Position numbers and translations under genes: made by a program. A stretch of DNA of 5,754 bases from an uncultured Clostridiaceae bacterium (GTDB lineage: Bacteria; Bacillota; Clostridia; TANB77; CAG-508). Within the stretch, counting starts at the first letter, position 1. The number at the start of each line of letters is the position of its first letter. The notes beneath the pieces are model-generated. The model was not told the DNA's origin, made no database searches, and saw nothing but the letters and a program-made list of their open reading frames with translations. This document shows positions 1-5,498 of the stretch, piece after piece. Location: assembly GCA_958417695.1 (NCBI GenBank), contig CATZDQ010000110.1:1-5754 (forward strand). Direction: 5' to 3'.

Positions 1-1
1 A

Positions 2-625
2 ACACATGCTTTAGAGGCATATGTTTCTAATATGGCATCGGATTATACAGATGGTTTAGCTGAAAAATCTATTGAGTTGGTATTTAAGAATTTAAGAACC
101 GCTTACCAAGATGGAACAAATAAAGAAGCTAGAGAAAAAATGCATAATGCTAGTACCATTGCAGGTATGGCCTTTACAAATGCTTTCTTAGGTATTAATC
201 ACTCTTTAGCACATAAAATTGGTGCAGAATTCCATTTAGCCCATGGTAGAATTAATGCGATTTTACTTCCATATGTTATTAAATATAATGCAAGTAAACC
301 AACCAAATTTGTATCTTTCCCTAAATATGAATATTTTATTGCAGATAAAAAGTATGCAGATATTGCTAGAAGAATGGGATTTGCTGCCTATACTGATGAA
401 GAGGGGGTAAACTCTTTAGTAGAAGAAATTAGAAAGTTAAATACCGATTTAGGTATTCCAAATTCTTTCAAAGAGCAAGGCGTAGACGAGCAAGAATTCT
501 TAGCAAAAGTAGATATGTTAGCAGATAGAGCATTTGAAGATCAATGTACGACTGCTAATCCAAGAGTGCCACTTGTAACAGAACTAAAACAAATTTTATT
601 AGATAGTTACTATGGTAATATATAG
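2..625 (+). CDS. adhE: Bifunctional acetaldehyde-CoA/alcohol dehydrogenase AdhE, C-terminal part (5' truncated by window)
   Basis: This is the end of the iron-dependent alcohol dehydrogenase half of AdhE, the cytosolic fermentative enzyme that reduces acetyl-CoA to acetaldehyde and then ethanol with NADH. The frame is open from base 2, so the gene enters from the left; the ATG at 32 is an internal Met. The 207 visible residues align by eye along their whole length with the C terminus of E. coli AdhE, up to the ending ELKQILLDSYYGNI. Family knowledge places four iron ligands in this domain. Three are visible: the His of THALEAYVS (residue 2 of the fragment), the first His of NHSLAHK (67) and the His of LAHG (81). 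The Asp ligand lies just outside the window. A monofunctional Fe-ADH cannot be excluded because the aldehyde dehydrogenase half is not visible, but the C-terminal signature is AdhE-like. The gene looks intact and ends just before a terminator. Confidence 0.93.
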   Translation, partial: THALEAYVSNMASDYTDGLAEKSIELVFKNLRTAYQDGTNKEAREKMHNASTIAGMAFTNAFLGINHSLAHKIGAEFHLAHGRINAILLPYVIKYNASKPTKFVSFPKYEYFIADKKYADIARRMGFAAYTDEEGVNSLVEEIRKLNTDLGIPNSFKEQGVDEQEFLAKVDMLADRAFEDQCTTANPRVPLVTELKQILLDSYYGNI

Positions 626-636
626 AAGATAATACC

Positions 637-677
637 AATAAAAGAAGTCAGGGATATTTCCTTGATTTCTTTTATTT
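637..677 (+). terminator. Intrinsic terminator of adhE
   Basis: Left arm AAAGAAGTCAGGGA (641-654) pairs with TCCTTGATTTCTTT (659-672) over 14 bp with two G-U pairs and a 4-base loop. Further A-T pairs extend the base of the stem to about 637/676. The downstream arm runs straight into a T-rich stretch. It starts about 12-15 bases after the adhE stop. Confidence 0.85.
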
Positions 678-718
678 TACTAGATAGTAAAATTATATAG
701 AAAATAATGTAAAATATA

Positions 719-747
719 TTGACGTTTTCTAATAAGAAATGTAATAT
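719..747 (+). promoter_or_regulatory. Sigma-A type promoter of the 814-1479 gene
   Basis: TTGACG (719-724) and TAATAT (742-747) are separated by exactly 17 bases. Each hexamer has five of six consensus bases. Transcription should start near 754, giving a leader of about 60 bases before the ATG at 814. The spacer contains a small 5-bp palindrome (726-730 with 735-739). Confidence 0.75.
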
Positions 748-748
748 G

Positions 749-778
749 AGAATATATCAAGTAATCTTGTGATATTCT
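749..778 (+). repeat. Interrupted inverted repeat at the predicted transcription start
   Basis: AGAATATATCAA (749-760) and TTGTGATATTCT (767-778) are reverse complements at 10 of 12 positions, with a 6-base centre. The repeat begins two bases after the -10 box and covers the predicted start site near 754. That is a normal place for a repressor operator. It could instead fold as a 5' UTR hairpin. No matching regulator is identified in the window. Confidence 0.45.
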
Positions 779-813
779 AGAAGGAAAAAGTAGTATAGAA
801 TAAGGAGGTAAAA

Positions 814-1479
814 ATGGAAGAAAAGAAGAGAAATTGGTGGAAATGGGCAGTTATTTTTGTGATAATCATGATGATTTTAGTATACATGGTTATGATAGGT
901 AGAAAGTGGGTAATTTTAAATAAGGTATATCAGGAAGCTTGTGTTTATAATGAAAAGACAAATTTTTATGAAAGAGTGATTCATTATTCAGGAACAAGTA
1001 CCATAATAGAAGATATTTATCGTAAAGAGAATAAACAATATAAAAAAACTACTTACTTAGGTTCAAATAATGAACAAAAAGAATATATAGATGGAGAAGA
1101 AAGAATCAGTATAAATAGTAATGAGAAGATAGCGACGATTCAAAATGTAAAAGAAGAAATGTATATGCCATTAGTAGAAAATCTTTTAATTAGTAAAGAT
1201 ACTTTCAATAGGTTAGGACAAGCTATACAATGTACAATAAAGGAAGAAAAATGTAATGGTGTAGTTTGTTATCTTATAGACTTTGGAGACGATTATAAAA
1301 TTTGGGTGGATAAAGAAAATAATTTAATCGTAAGGGAAGCAAATGGTAGTTATATAAATGAAAATGGAGAAGAATATAGTAGTATAAGAGATATAAAGTA
1401 TAAGCTAGGAACGGTGACAGATGAAGAGGTAAAAAGCCCAGAATTAACAGAGGAGTATAGTATAAGAACAATAGAATAG
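814..1479 (+). CDS. Membrane-anchored protein of unknown function, possible LolA-like extracytoplasmic domain
   Basis: I do not recognise a named family. The 221-residue protein starts with a short positively charged stretch (EEKKRNWWKW), then one hydrophobic segment at about residues 11-29, then R30 and K31. There is no lipobox Cys, so it is probably an uncleaved single-pass anchor with residues 35-221 outside the cell. The exported part is rich in short beta-like stretches. It has a segment with CNGVVCYLI (147-155) followed by KIWVDKENNLIVRE (162-175), a pattern reminiscent of LolA/MucB-type lipoprotein-carrier folds; this is a weak, by-eye inference. Cys147 and Cys152 could form a disulfide. 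The start is fixed by AAGGAGGT at 802-809, four bases before the ATG. It has its own promoter (719-747) and terminator (1492-1520), so it looks monocistronic. Its GC content is among the lowest in the window. Confidence 0.85.
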   Translation: MEEKKRNWWKWAVIFVIIMMILVYMVMIGRKWVILNKVYQEACVYNEKTNFYERVIHYSGTSTIIEDIYRKENKQYKKTTYLGSNNEQKEYIDGEERISINSNEKIATIQNVKEEMYMPLVENLLISKDTFNRLGQAIQCTIKEEKCNGVVCYLIDFGDDYKIWVDKENNLIVREANGSYINENGEEYSSIRDIKYKLGTVTDEEVKSPELTEEYSIRTIE

Positions 1480-1491
1480 AAGTTAAAAAGG

Positions 1492-1520
1492 AACCAGAAG
1501 ATTTTATTCTTCTGGTTTTT
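1492..1520. terminator. Bidirectional terminator between the 814-1479 gene and spoIIID
   Basis: A perfect 10-bp stem AACCAGAAGA (1492-1501) / TCTTCTGGTT (1508-1517) has a 6-base loop. On the plus strand it is followed by TTT at once. On the minus strand it is followed by CC and then a run of T (complement of 1485-1489). It therefore can end transcription of both converging genes. Confidence 0.85.
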
Positions 1521-1539
1521 ATCATGTGTATTTAAACTT

Positions 1540-1806
1540 TTAAATATTTTTTTCTTTTGTATATTTTTGTTTAGTTGCCATACCACCTCTGATATGTCGT
1601 TCTGCCTTGTTCTGGTCAAGAACTTTCTTGGCTTCATCGGCTAATGCTTTGTCGAACATCGGTAGGATTTTGGTAACATCTTTGTGTACCGTACTCTTTG
1701 ATGTTCTCATAGCTTTGGCAGTTGCCCGTACAGTTGCTGCATGCTTAATTATGTATGCAGCTTCCTCTTTTGCACGTTCCTCTTTGTAAGTTTGGAATGT
1801 GCTCAT
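1540..1806 (-). CDS. spoIIID: Sporulation transcription regulator SpoIIID
   Basis: SpoIIID is a small DNA-binding protein that acts in the mother cell during sporulation, switching many sigma-E genes on or off. This 88-residue protein carries the family hallmarks: a helix-turn-helix at about residues 25-48 with recognition sequence SKSTVHKDV (36-44), and the basic C-terminal block RHIRGGMATKQKY (70-82) that also contacts DNA in B. subtilis SpoIIID. The length fits the family (B. subtilis about 93). An unusual point is AKAMRTSKST (30-39), where the usual sequence is AKEFGVSKST: the Gly at the HTH turn is replaced by Arg34. The start is supported by TAGGAGGC on the minus strand (1818-1811), a few bases before the ATG. 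Local GC is about 42%, clearly above the neighbours. No mreB-like gene follows, unlike B. subtilis, where spoIIID precedes mbl. Finding this gene implies a spore former. Confidence 0.93.
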   Translation of the reverse strand: MSTFQTYKEERAKEEAAYIIKHAATVRATAKAMRTSKSTVHKDVTKILPMFDKALADEAKKVLDQNKAERHIRGGMATKQKYTKEKNI

Positions 1807-1821
1807 AAAAGCCTCCTATAA

Positions 1822-1839
1822 AATGTTTTATGTTACATT
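1822..1839. repeat. Small inverted repeat in the spoIIID leader
   Basis: AATGT (1822-1826) and ACATT (1835-1839) form a 5-bp inverted repeat with an 8-base centre. It lies between the -10 box and the ribosome site of spoIIID. SpoIIID proteins often autoregulate, and their sites contain an ACA core, so this could be a weak operator. The match is too short to be sure. Confidence 0.2.
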
Positions 1840-1843
1840 GGAT

Positions 1844-1872
1844 ATTATACAGTATATAAGTACGAATTTCAA
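1844..1872 (-). promoter_or_regulatory. Sigma-A-like promoter of spoIIID
   Basis: On the minus strand TTGAAA (1872-1867) and TATAAT (1849-1844) are 17 bases apart, a near-consensus vegetative promoter. In known spore formers spoIIID is read by sigma-E. I searched the 105-base gap by eye and found no convincing sigma-E pair, although a CATACTTT resembling a sigma-E -10 occurs near 1880-1887. The sequence match is good but the biology is unexpected. Confidence 0.55.
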
Positions 1873-1911
1873 TAGAAAGTATGTATAAAAATAGAAGATA
1901 GTCAAAAAATG

Positions 1912-3159
1912 CTAGAAATTATATAACAAAATAAAGGCCTGCGCATTACTACGCAGGTTCTTTTCTGAAATTTGACCATCTCCAAATATGGAGATTTTAA
2001 AAGTTAAAGTTTCTCCTTTTTTGAGTGTTATCCACTCATCATAGGAGAGTGTGATTTTTTGTTCTTTGCCATCCTTGTCAACACCGAGGATAGAATATGT
2101 TTGATTTCTGCTGGATTCCCGCTCATCTGATTGGAGATTTGCTTCTCCCCAATAAGGAGATTGATTATTTTCAGATGTTTTGACACTTCTTTCATAAAGC
2201 CATTTGTCTATCTCGTAGTAATATCTGGTTTGATAGACATCTACATCCTTATATATGGGCACTTCGATTTCTTCTGTATGCCACTTGGTCTCATATATAG
2301 GTCTAGTGTCCGTGATTTCTTCAAAATATCCATTTCCTAAATCTATGGTGTCTACTACATATTCTTCATAGTCAATGAGAACTTCTTCTGGTACTTGTAT
2401 GGTTTGAGAAACATAATCGTCAATTACGGAATCGGTGTGATGGTACTCTCTCCTAGTGTATAAAAGTCTAGCATTTGATGGGAGTTCCCAATCGTCTTCT
2501 ATAACAGTTTGATAACGTTCTATTTCAATGGAACGCTGCCAAGAGAAATTTTCTATGGTAAGTTCTTTTTCTCTGGGCATAAATAGAAAGACAAGACCAG
2601 TAATTGCTAAAACAATGGCTATGGATAAGAAAGTTGCTTTCGCAATGGAGCTGGAAATTAGAATTTTCCAGAGATGTGAAAAATTAAAAGTATGAGAACG
2701 AAAAGAAGAACTTTCTTTTGGCAAATCAGGGCCCCATGTTGCATCTTCTTCTATTACTTTTGAAACCTTCTCTAGCTTTTCTTCTCTTTTTTGTTCTTGT
2801 TCTTCTGTAAAAGAATTATCTAATAATTCTTCACTTTCTCTTTTACTTCTCATTTTTGCTGCTTTTTGTTGCTGATACTCAAAGTAATTTAAGCAATGAG
2901 ATGTTCTTGGAGCGCCACATCCTTTACATGAACGATTATTGTCAGAATTAAACTGATTACAGTATTCGCAAAGCCAATCCGGATTCCGATTAATTCTGAT
3001 AGCTTCTTCGTCAGGAACATATTTGCTGTTTTTAGATGTGTAAAACTGCATGTTGTCTGCTCTCATTTTCGAACAATTGGGGCAAATACGGATGCCTCCA
3101 CTAATTCCTTTTGTGTTACAGTAATCACAATCCCAAAATCCTTCAATAAGTCTATCCAT
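1912..3159 (-). CDS. Membrane protein with two N-terminal RanBP2-like zinc fingers, function unknown
   Basis: The 415-residue protein has three parts. Two zinc fingers come first: W9-x-C11-x2-C14 with C26-x2-C29, and W62-x-C64-x2-C67-x3-N71-x6-C78-x2-C81. The second fits the RanBP2-type spacing exactly. A charged, Glu/Lys-rich stretch (about 94-138, possibly helical) follows, then one transmembrane segment at about 173-194. The C-terminal part (195-395) is rich in Tyr, Trp, Glu and Val, with recurring Y-x-x-x-V/I and Y-E-T-K-W type stretches that suggest a beta-sheet domain. Charge distribution suggests the fingers are cytoplasmic and the C-terminal domain is outside. The partner bound by the fingers (RNA, protein or only zinc) cannot be told. 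The start is supported by AGGAGG on the minus strand (3170-3165), five bases before the ATG. It has its own promoter. The last ~15 codons run through a terminator hairpin, so the true C terminus is in doubt. Confidence 0.85.
   Translation of the reverse strand: MDRLIEGFWDCDYCNTKGISGGIRICPNCSKMRADNMQFYTSKNSKYVPDEEAIRINRNPDWLCEYCNQFNSDNNRSCKGCGAPRTSHCLNYFEYQQQKAAKMRSKRESEELLDNSFTEEQEQKREEKLEKVSKVIEEDATWGPDLPKESSSFRSHTFNFSHLWKILISSSIAKATFLSIAIVLAITGLVFLFMPREKELTIENFSWQRSIEIERYQTVIEDDWELPSNARLLYTRREYHHTDSVIDDYVSQTIQVPEEVLIDYEEYVVDTIDLGNGYFEEITDTRPIYETKWHTEEIEVPIYKDVDVYQTRYYYEIDKWLYERSVKTSENNQSPYWGEANLQSDERESSRNQTYSILGVDKDGKEQKITLSYDEWITLKKGETLTFKISIFGDGQISEKNLRSNAQAFILLYNF
1925..1957 (-). terminator. 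Terminator hairpin overlapping the 3' end of the zinc-finger gene
   Basis: On the minus strand CCTGCGTA (1957-1950) pairs with TGCGCAGG (1945-1938) around a GTAA tetraloop, giving an 8-bp stem with one G-U pair. A T-rich stretch follows (1935-1925). It lies inside the open frame that ends at 1912, which is unusual. If it works it would separate this gene from spoIIID downstream. Confidence 0.6.
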
Positions 3160-3265
3160 TTTTTCCTCCTATGATTTTATTTTGATGGAAACTTACTTTT
3201 GGTTGCGTACCTATAAAAAATGTTTCTAAGGCACATATATTACTATATAAAACTACATTATGTAT

Positions 3266-3294
3266 ATTATAACATACCTTTTCAAAATTCACAA
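3266..3294 (-). promoter_or_regulatory. Promoter of the zinc-finger membrane protein gene
   Basis: On the minus strand TTGTGA (3294-3289) and TATAAT (3271-3266) are 17 bases apart, and TGT sits directly before the TATAAT, making an extended -10. The -35 matches only four of six bases, which the extended -10 could offset. The leader to the ATG at 3159 would be about 100 bases. I see no other clear element in it. Confidence 0.6.
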
Positions 3295-3301
3295 TAAATG
3301 T

Positions 3302-3337
3302 AAAAAACTCTAGAATTTAGAAATTCTAAAGTTTTTT
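3302..3337 (-). terminator. Intrinsic terminator of aspS
   Basis: Two 17-base arms (3302-3318 and 3321-3337) are reverse complements except at one position, which becomes a G-U pair in the minus-strand transcript. The stem ends in runs of A and T on both sides, so the minus transcript has a T tract (3307-3302). It lies just after the aspS stop (3342-3344) and before the next promoter. The plus-strand direction would also work structurally. Confidence 0.85.
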
Positions 3338-3341
3338 CTTA

Positions 3342-5091
3342 TTATTTTTTGTCTAATTTAATATGCACATCTCTTAATTGGTCTTTGGTAACCATGCCAG
3401 GAGCACCCATCATTAAATCTTGTGCTTTACTATTCATAGGAAAAGCAATCACATCACGAATACACTCAGAGTCAGTTAATAGCATAAGCATTCTATCAAT
3501 TCCAGGGGCTATACCAGCATGTGGTGGTGCCCCATATTGAAAAGCATTAAATAAGGCAGGAAATTTACTTTCAATATGTTCTTTAGAATACCCTGCTATT
3601 TCAAAAGCTTTTACCATAATTTCTGGGTCATGGTTTCTAACAGCACCAGAAGAAAGTTCAATGCCATTGCAGACAATATCATATTGATAAGCAATGATAT
3701 CTAAGGGGTTTTTAGAACATAGAGCATCCATACCGCCTTGTGGCATAGAAAAGGGATTGTGATTAAAGGTAATTCCACCATGTTCATCTAATTCATACAT
3801 GGGAAAATCTACAATCCAACAAAATTGGAAGGAAGAAGTATCTATTAAATTTAAACGTTTTCCAAGTTCTGTACGAATTTGTCCTGCAAGATAGGAGGCC
3901 CTTTTTTCTGTATCTGCAATAAAGAAGATGGTATCTTCTGCTTGTAAGTTAGCTAATTTTAATAATTCTTGTTTTTGCTCTTCTGGAATAAATTTATCAA
4001 TAGGTCCTTTGTAACTTAAGTCAGATTGTACTGCTAAATAACCGAGGCCAGCCATACCAATAGACATAGCATATTCTAATAATTTTTCATGAAAGCCTTT
4101 CGTCATTTGACCTGTTATTTTTATACCACGTACCGTTTTTTGATGAAATGGTTTGAAAGTACAGGTTTGGAAGAAGTCTGTTAAATCAACAATGGTTAGA
4201 GGGTTTCTTAAATCTGGCTTATCTGTACCATATTTAAGCATAGCATCTTTATAAGAAATACGTGGGAAAGGATATTGAGCTACGGTTTTGTTGGAAAATT
4301 CAGTAAAGGTATGGTAAATGACTGGTTCTATTGCTGTAAAAACATCTTCTTGCTGAGCATAACTCATTTCCATATCTAATTGATAGAATTCACCAGGGGC
4401 TCTATCTGCTCTGGCATCTTCGTCTCTAAAACAGGGAGCAATTTGGAAGTATTTATCTATACCAGAGACCATTAATAATTGTTTGAATTGTTGTGGTGCT
4501 TGTGGCAAAGCATAAAATTTACCGAGGATGAATTCTACTTGGTACTAAATAATCTCTAGCGCCCTCTGGTGAAGAACTGGTTAAAATAGGCGTTTGTACT
4601 TCTAAGAATCCTTGTTCTATCATTTGGGTGCGTAAAAACTGTATAACCTTAGCTCTTAGTATTAAGTTGTTTTTTAGAGAGTCATTTCTTAAATCTAAGA
4701 AACGATATTGCAAACGTAAATCTTCTCTAACGTCTGTATGGTTATTAATTTCAAAAGGTAAACTTTTGGTACGTTTTCCTAAAATCTCTATAGTTTCAAT
4801 AAAGATTTCCACAAGACCAGTTGCTAGTTTTTCATTGATGGTTTCTGGGTCTCTTTTTCGAACGGTTCCTTCTACACAAACAGAAGATTCGATAGGAATA
4901 TGGGAGGCAAAATCAACTTGCTCTTCTCTACCAGAGGTAACGACTTGTGTGATACCATACATATCTCGAATATCTAAAAAAACAACACCTCCTAAATCTC
5001 TAATGGTTTGGACAAAGCCTGCAATTTTTACTTTTTTTCCGACATCTTCTAGACGGATGTCGCCACAAGTATGGCTTCTAAACTTGTTCAT
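3342..5091 (-). pseudogene. aspS: Aspartyl-tRNA synthetase, interrupted by a one-base frameshift
   Basis: AspRS is a cytosolic class II synthetase that joins aspartate to its tRNA. The gene reads as two pieces: 5091-4519 (190 residues) and 4508-3342 in another frame. Removing one base near 4524 restores a single protein of 582 residues, close to the usual bacterial length. By repaired numbering, the N-terminal OB-fold anticodon-binding domain is about 1-110. Motif 1 lies around 150-170, followed by SSPEGARDYLVPSR (173-186). Motif 2 contains FRDEDARADR (221-230), the bacterial GAD insertion is about 309-419, and motif 3 contains GIDRMLMLL (530-538). All catalytic landmarks are present. The residue after RD in RDLGG (33) is Leu as in E. 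coli; P. aeruginosa, a non-discriminating enzyme, has His there. The start follows an AAAGGAGTG ribosome site (5107-5099). An apparent TTG start at 4508 of the second piece is only the Leu codon of FYALPQ. Because AspRS is normally essential, a sequencing error or a second functional copy is likely. Confidence 0.93.
4522..4527 (-). other. aspS: Frameshift site in aspS (one extra base)
   Basis: The minus strand reads CAT CCT CGG TAA here, giving His-Pro-Arg-stop. Dropping the C opposite 4524, or the T opposite 4525, gives His-Pro-Gly-Lys-Phe-Tyr-Ala-Leu-Pro, the sequence expected in AspRS at this point. No long homopolymer is present, so this is not the classic homopolymer-length error, nor an obvious slippery heptamer for programmed frameshifting. 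Confidence 0.85.
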
Positions 5092-5098
5092 AAATTTT

Positions 5099-5117
5099 CA
5101 CTCCTTTCTTTGAAAGG
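5099..5117 (-). promoter_or_regulatory. aspS ribosome-binding site within a small hairpin
   Basis: On the minus strand CCTTTC (5117-5112) and GAAAGG (5108-5103) form a perfect 6-bp stem with an AAA loop. The second arm contains most of the AAAGGAGTG ribosome site (5107-5099), so the folded form would hide it. The ATG at 5091 follows at normal spacing. The 3-base loop makes it a modest structure. Confidence 0.5.
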
Positions 5118-5132
5118 GACGAAAATGAAAAC

Positions 5133-5166
5133 AAAAAATCGTCCAACTGCATTACTGCAGGGACGA
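5133..5166 (-). terminator. Regulated terminator of the aspS T-box
   Basis: On the minus strand TCGTCC (5166-5161) pairs with GGACGA (5144-5139), enclosing CTGCA / TGCAG (5160-5156 and 5151-5147) around a GTAA tetraloop, with a 2-base TT bulge. Six T residues follow (5138-5133). Its 5' arm shares bases with the antiterminator, the standard T-box switch. Confidence 0.9.
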
Positions 5167-5194
5167 ATACATTTCCGCGGTGCCACCCTAACTT

Positions 5195-5220
5195 AGAAAT
5201 AAAATTTAAATTTTATTTCT
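5195..5220. repeat. Perfect 26-base palindrome in the T-box leader (probable Stem III)
   Basis: The 13 bases 5195-5207 are the exact reverse complement of 5208-5220, with no spacer. In the leader RNA this would fold as a hairpin with a small A/U loop directly before the T-box sequence, which is where Stem III sits in T-box RNAs. The stem is almost all A-U. Confidence 0.7.
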
Positions 5221-5339
5221 CACTTTCTAAAGAATTGCTCCAATGTGTTAGACAAAGCTATGTTCTTCTAAAAAGGCTCTCAGCGCATCCACCTTTATTC
5301 TCTGTTTAGTAACTTTTAGCTTGTCGCCATCTTCATCGC

Positions 5340-5368
5340 AATAACATATTATGTTATTCTAATATGTT
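5340..5368 (-). repeat. Two overlapping inverted repeats at the start of the aspS leader
   Basis: One repeat pairs AATAACAT (5340-5347) with ATGTTATT (5351-5358), 8 bp perfect with a 3-base centre. The other pairs AACATATTA (5343-5351) with TAATATGTT (5360-5368), 9 bp perfect with an 8-base centre. They share bases, so only one can form at a time. They lie between the predicted transcription start and Stem I. Confidence 0.6.
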
Positions 5369-5372
5369 TTCT

Positions 5373-5401
5373 ATTTTACATAGTATATGTGTTTTTGTCA
5401 A
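5373..5401 (-). promoter_or_regulatory. Sigma-A promoter of the aspS T-box transcript
   Basis: On the minus strand a perfect -35 TTGACA (5401-5396) and a -10 TAAAAT (5378-5373) are separated by 17 bases. Transcription should start near 5366, giving a leader of about 275 bases before the aspS ATG. It is divergent from the promoter at 5470-5498. Confidence 0.8.
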
Positions 5402-5469
5402 CCTTTATGAAAAAATTTGAAAAAGTTTTGAAAATGGTTATCTAAAACAAAGAGAAAAATAGTGTAAAT

Positions 5470-5498
5470 TTGACAGGAAAGCTAGAATTTCATATAAT
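5470..5498 (+). promoter_or_regulatory. Full-consensus sigma-A promoter of the 5617 gene
   Basis: TTGACA (5470-5475) and TATAAT (5493-5498) both match the consensus completely and are 17 bases apart. Transcription should start near 5505, leaving a leader of about 110 bases before the ATG at 5617. Apart from a short palindrome CATATATATG (5578-5587) I see no recognisable riboswitch in that leader. Confidence 0.82.

Larger units (their letters stand above)
5133..5366 (-). ncRNA. T-box riboswitch leader of aspS
   Basis: T-box leaders sense uncharged tRNA and let transcription continue into synthetase genes. On the minus strand the conserved T-box sequence AGGGTGGCACCGCGG is at 5189-5175. Its UGGC bulge would pair with a tRNA ending in GCCA, that is discriminator G, as in bacterial tRNA-Asp and tRNA-Asn. 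Stem I can be drawn with base helix GACAAGCTA (5325-5317) / TAGCTTTGTC (5260-5251). The specifier loop has strands AAAGTTA (5316-5310) and AAGAACA (5267-5261); AGAGA and GGTGGA distal elements lie between. The likely specifier is AAC (5264-5262), followed by A. A 26-base palindrome (5220-5195) probably forms Stem III. The antiterminator uses AGGG and GCG of the T-box with CGTCCCT (5165-5159). The 5' boundary is set from the predicted start site. Confidence 0.93.

Noticed and set aside
1274..1637. Minus-strand open frames across the end of the 814-1479 gene
   Set aside because: They overlap a well-supported plus-strand gene and the shared terminator, and their low-complexity Leu/Tyr/Lys composition is typical of antisense AT-rich DNA.
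1607..1789. Plus-strand open frame inside spoIIID
   Set aside because: It is antisense to a clearly conserved SpoIIID protein and has no ribosome site.
1880..1887. CATACTTT as a sigma-E -10 box for spoIIID
   Set aside because: No matching -35 element at proper spacing was found, while a near-consensus sigma-A pair lies closer to the gene.
1938..1957. Hairpin as an attachment site or mobile-element end
   Set aside because: It has a tetraloop, compact stem and T tract, all expected of a terminator, and there are no direct repeats or transposase nearby.
2131..2340. Plus-strand open frame inside the zinc-finger gene
   Set aside because: It has no ribosome site or promoter, and the opposite strand carries the coherent protein.
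4508..4519. Programmed frameshift in aspS
   Set aside because: I see no slippery heptamer, internal Shine-Dalgarno at the right distance or following pseudoknot, so an indel or sequencing error is the simpler reading.
4628..5113. 161-codon plus-strand open frame opposite aspS
   Set aside because: It is the mirror of the AspRS N-terminal coding region, and its Ser/Lys-rich translation resembles no protein I know.
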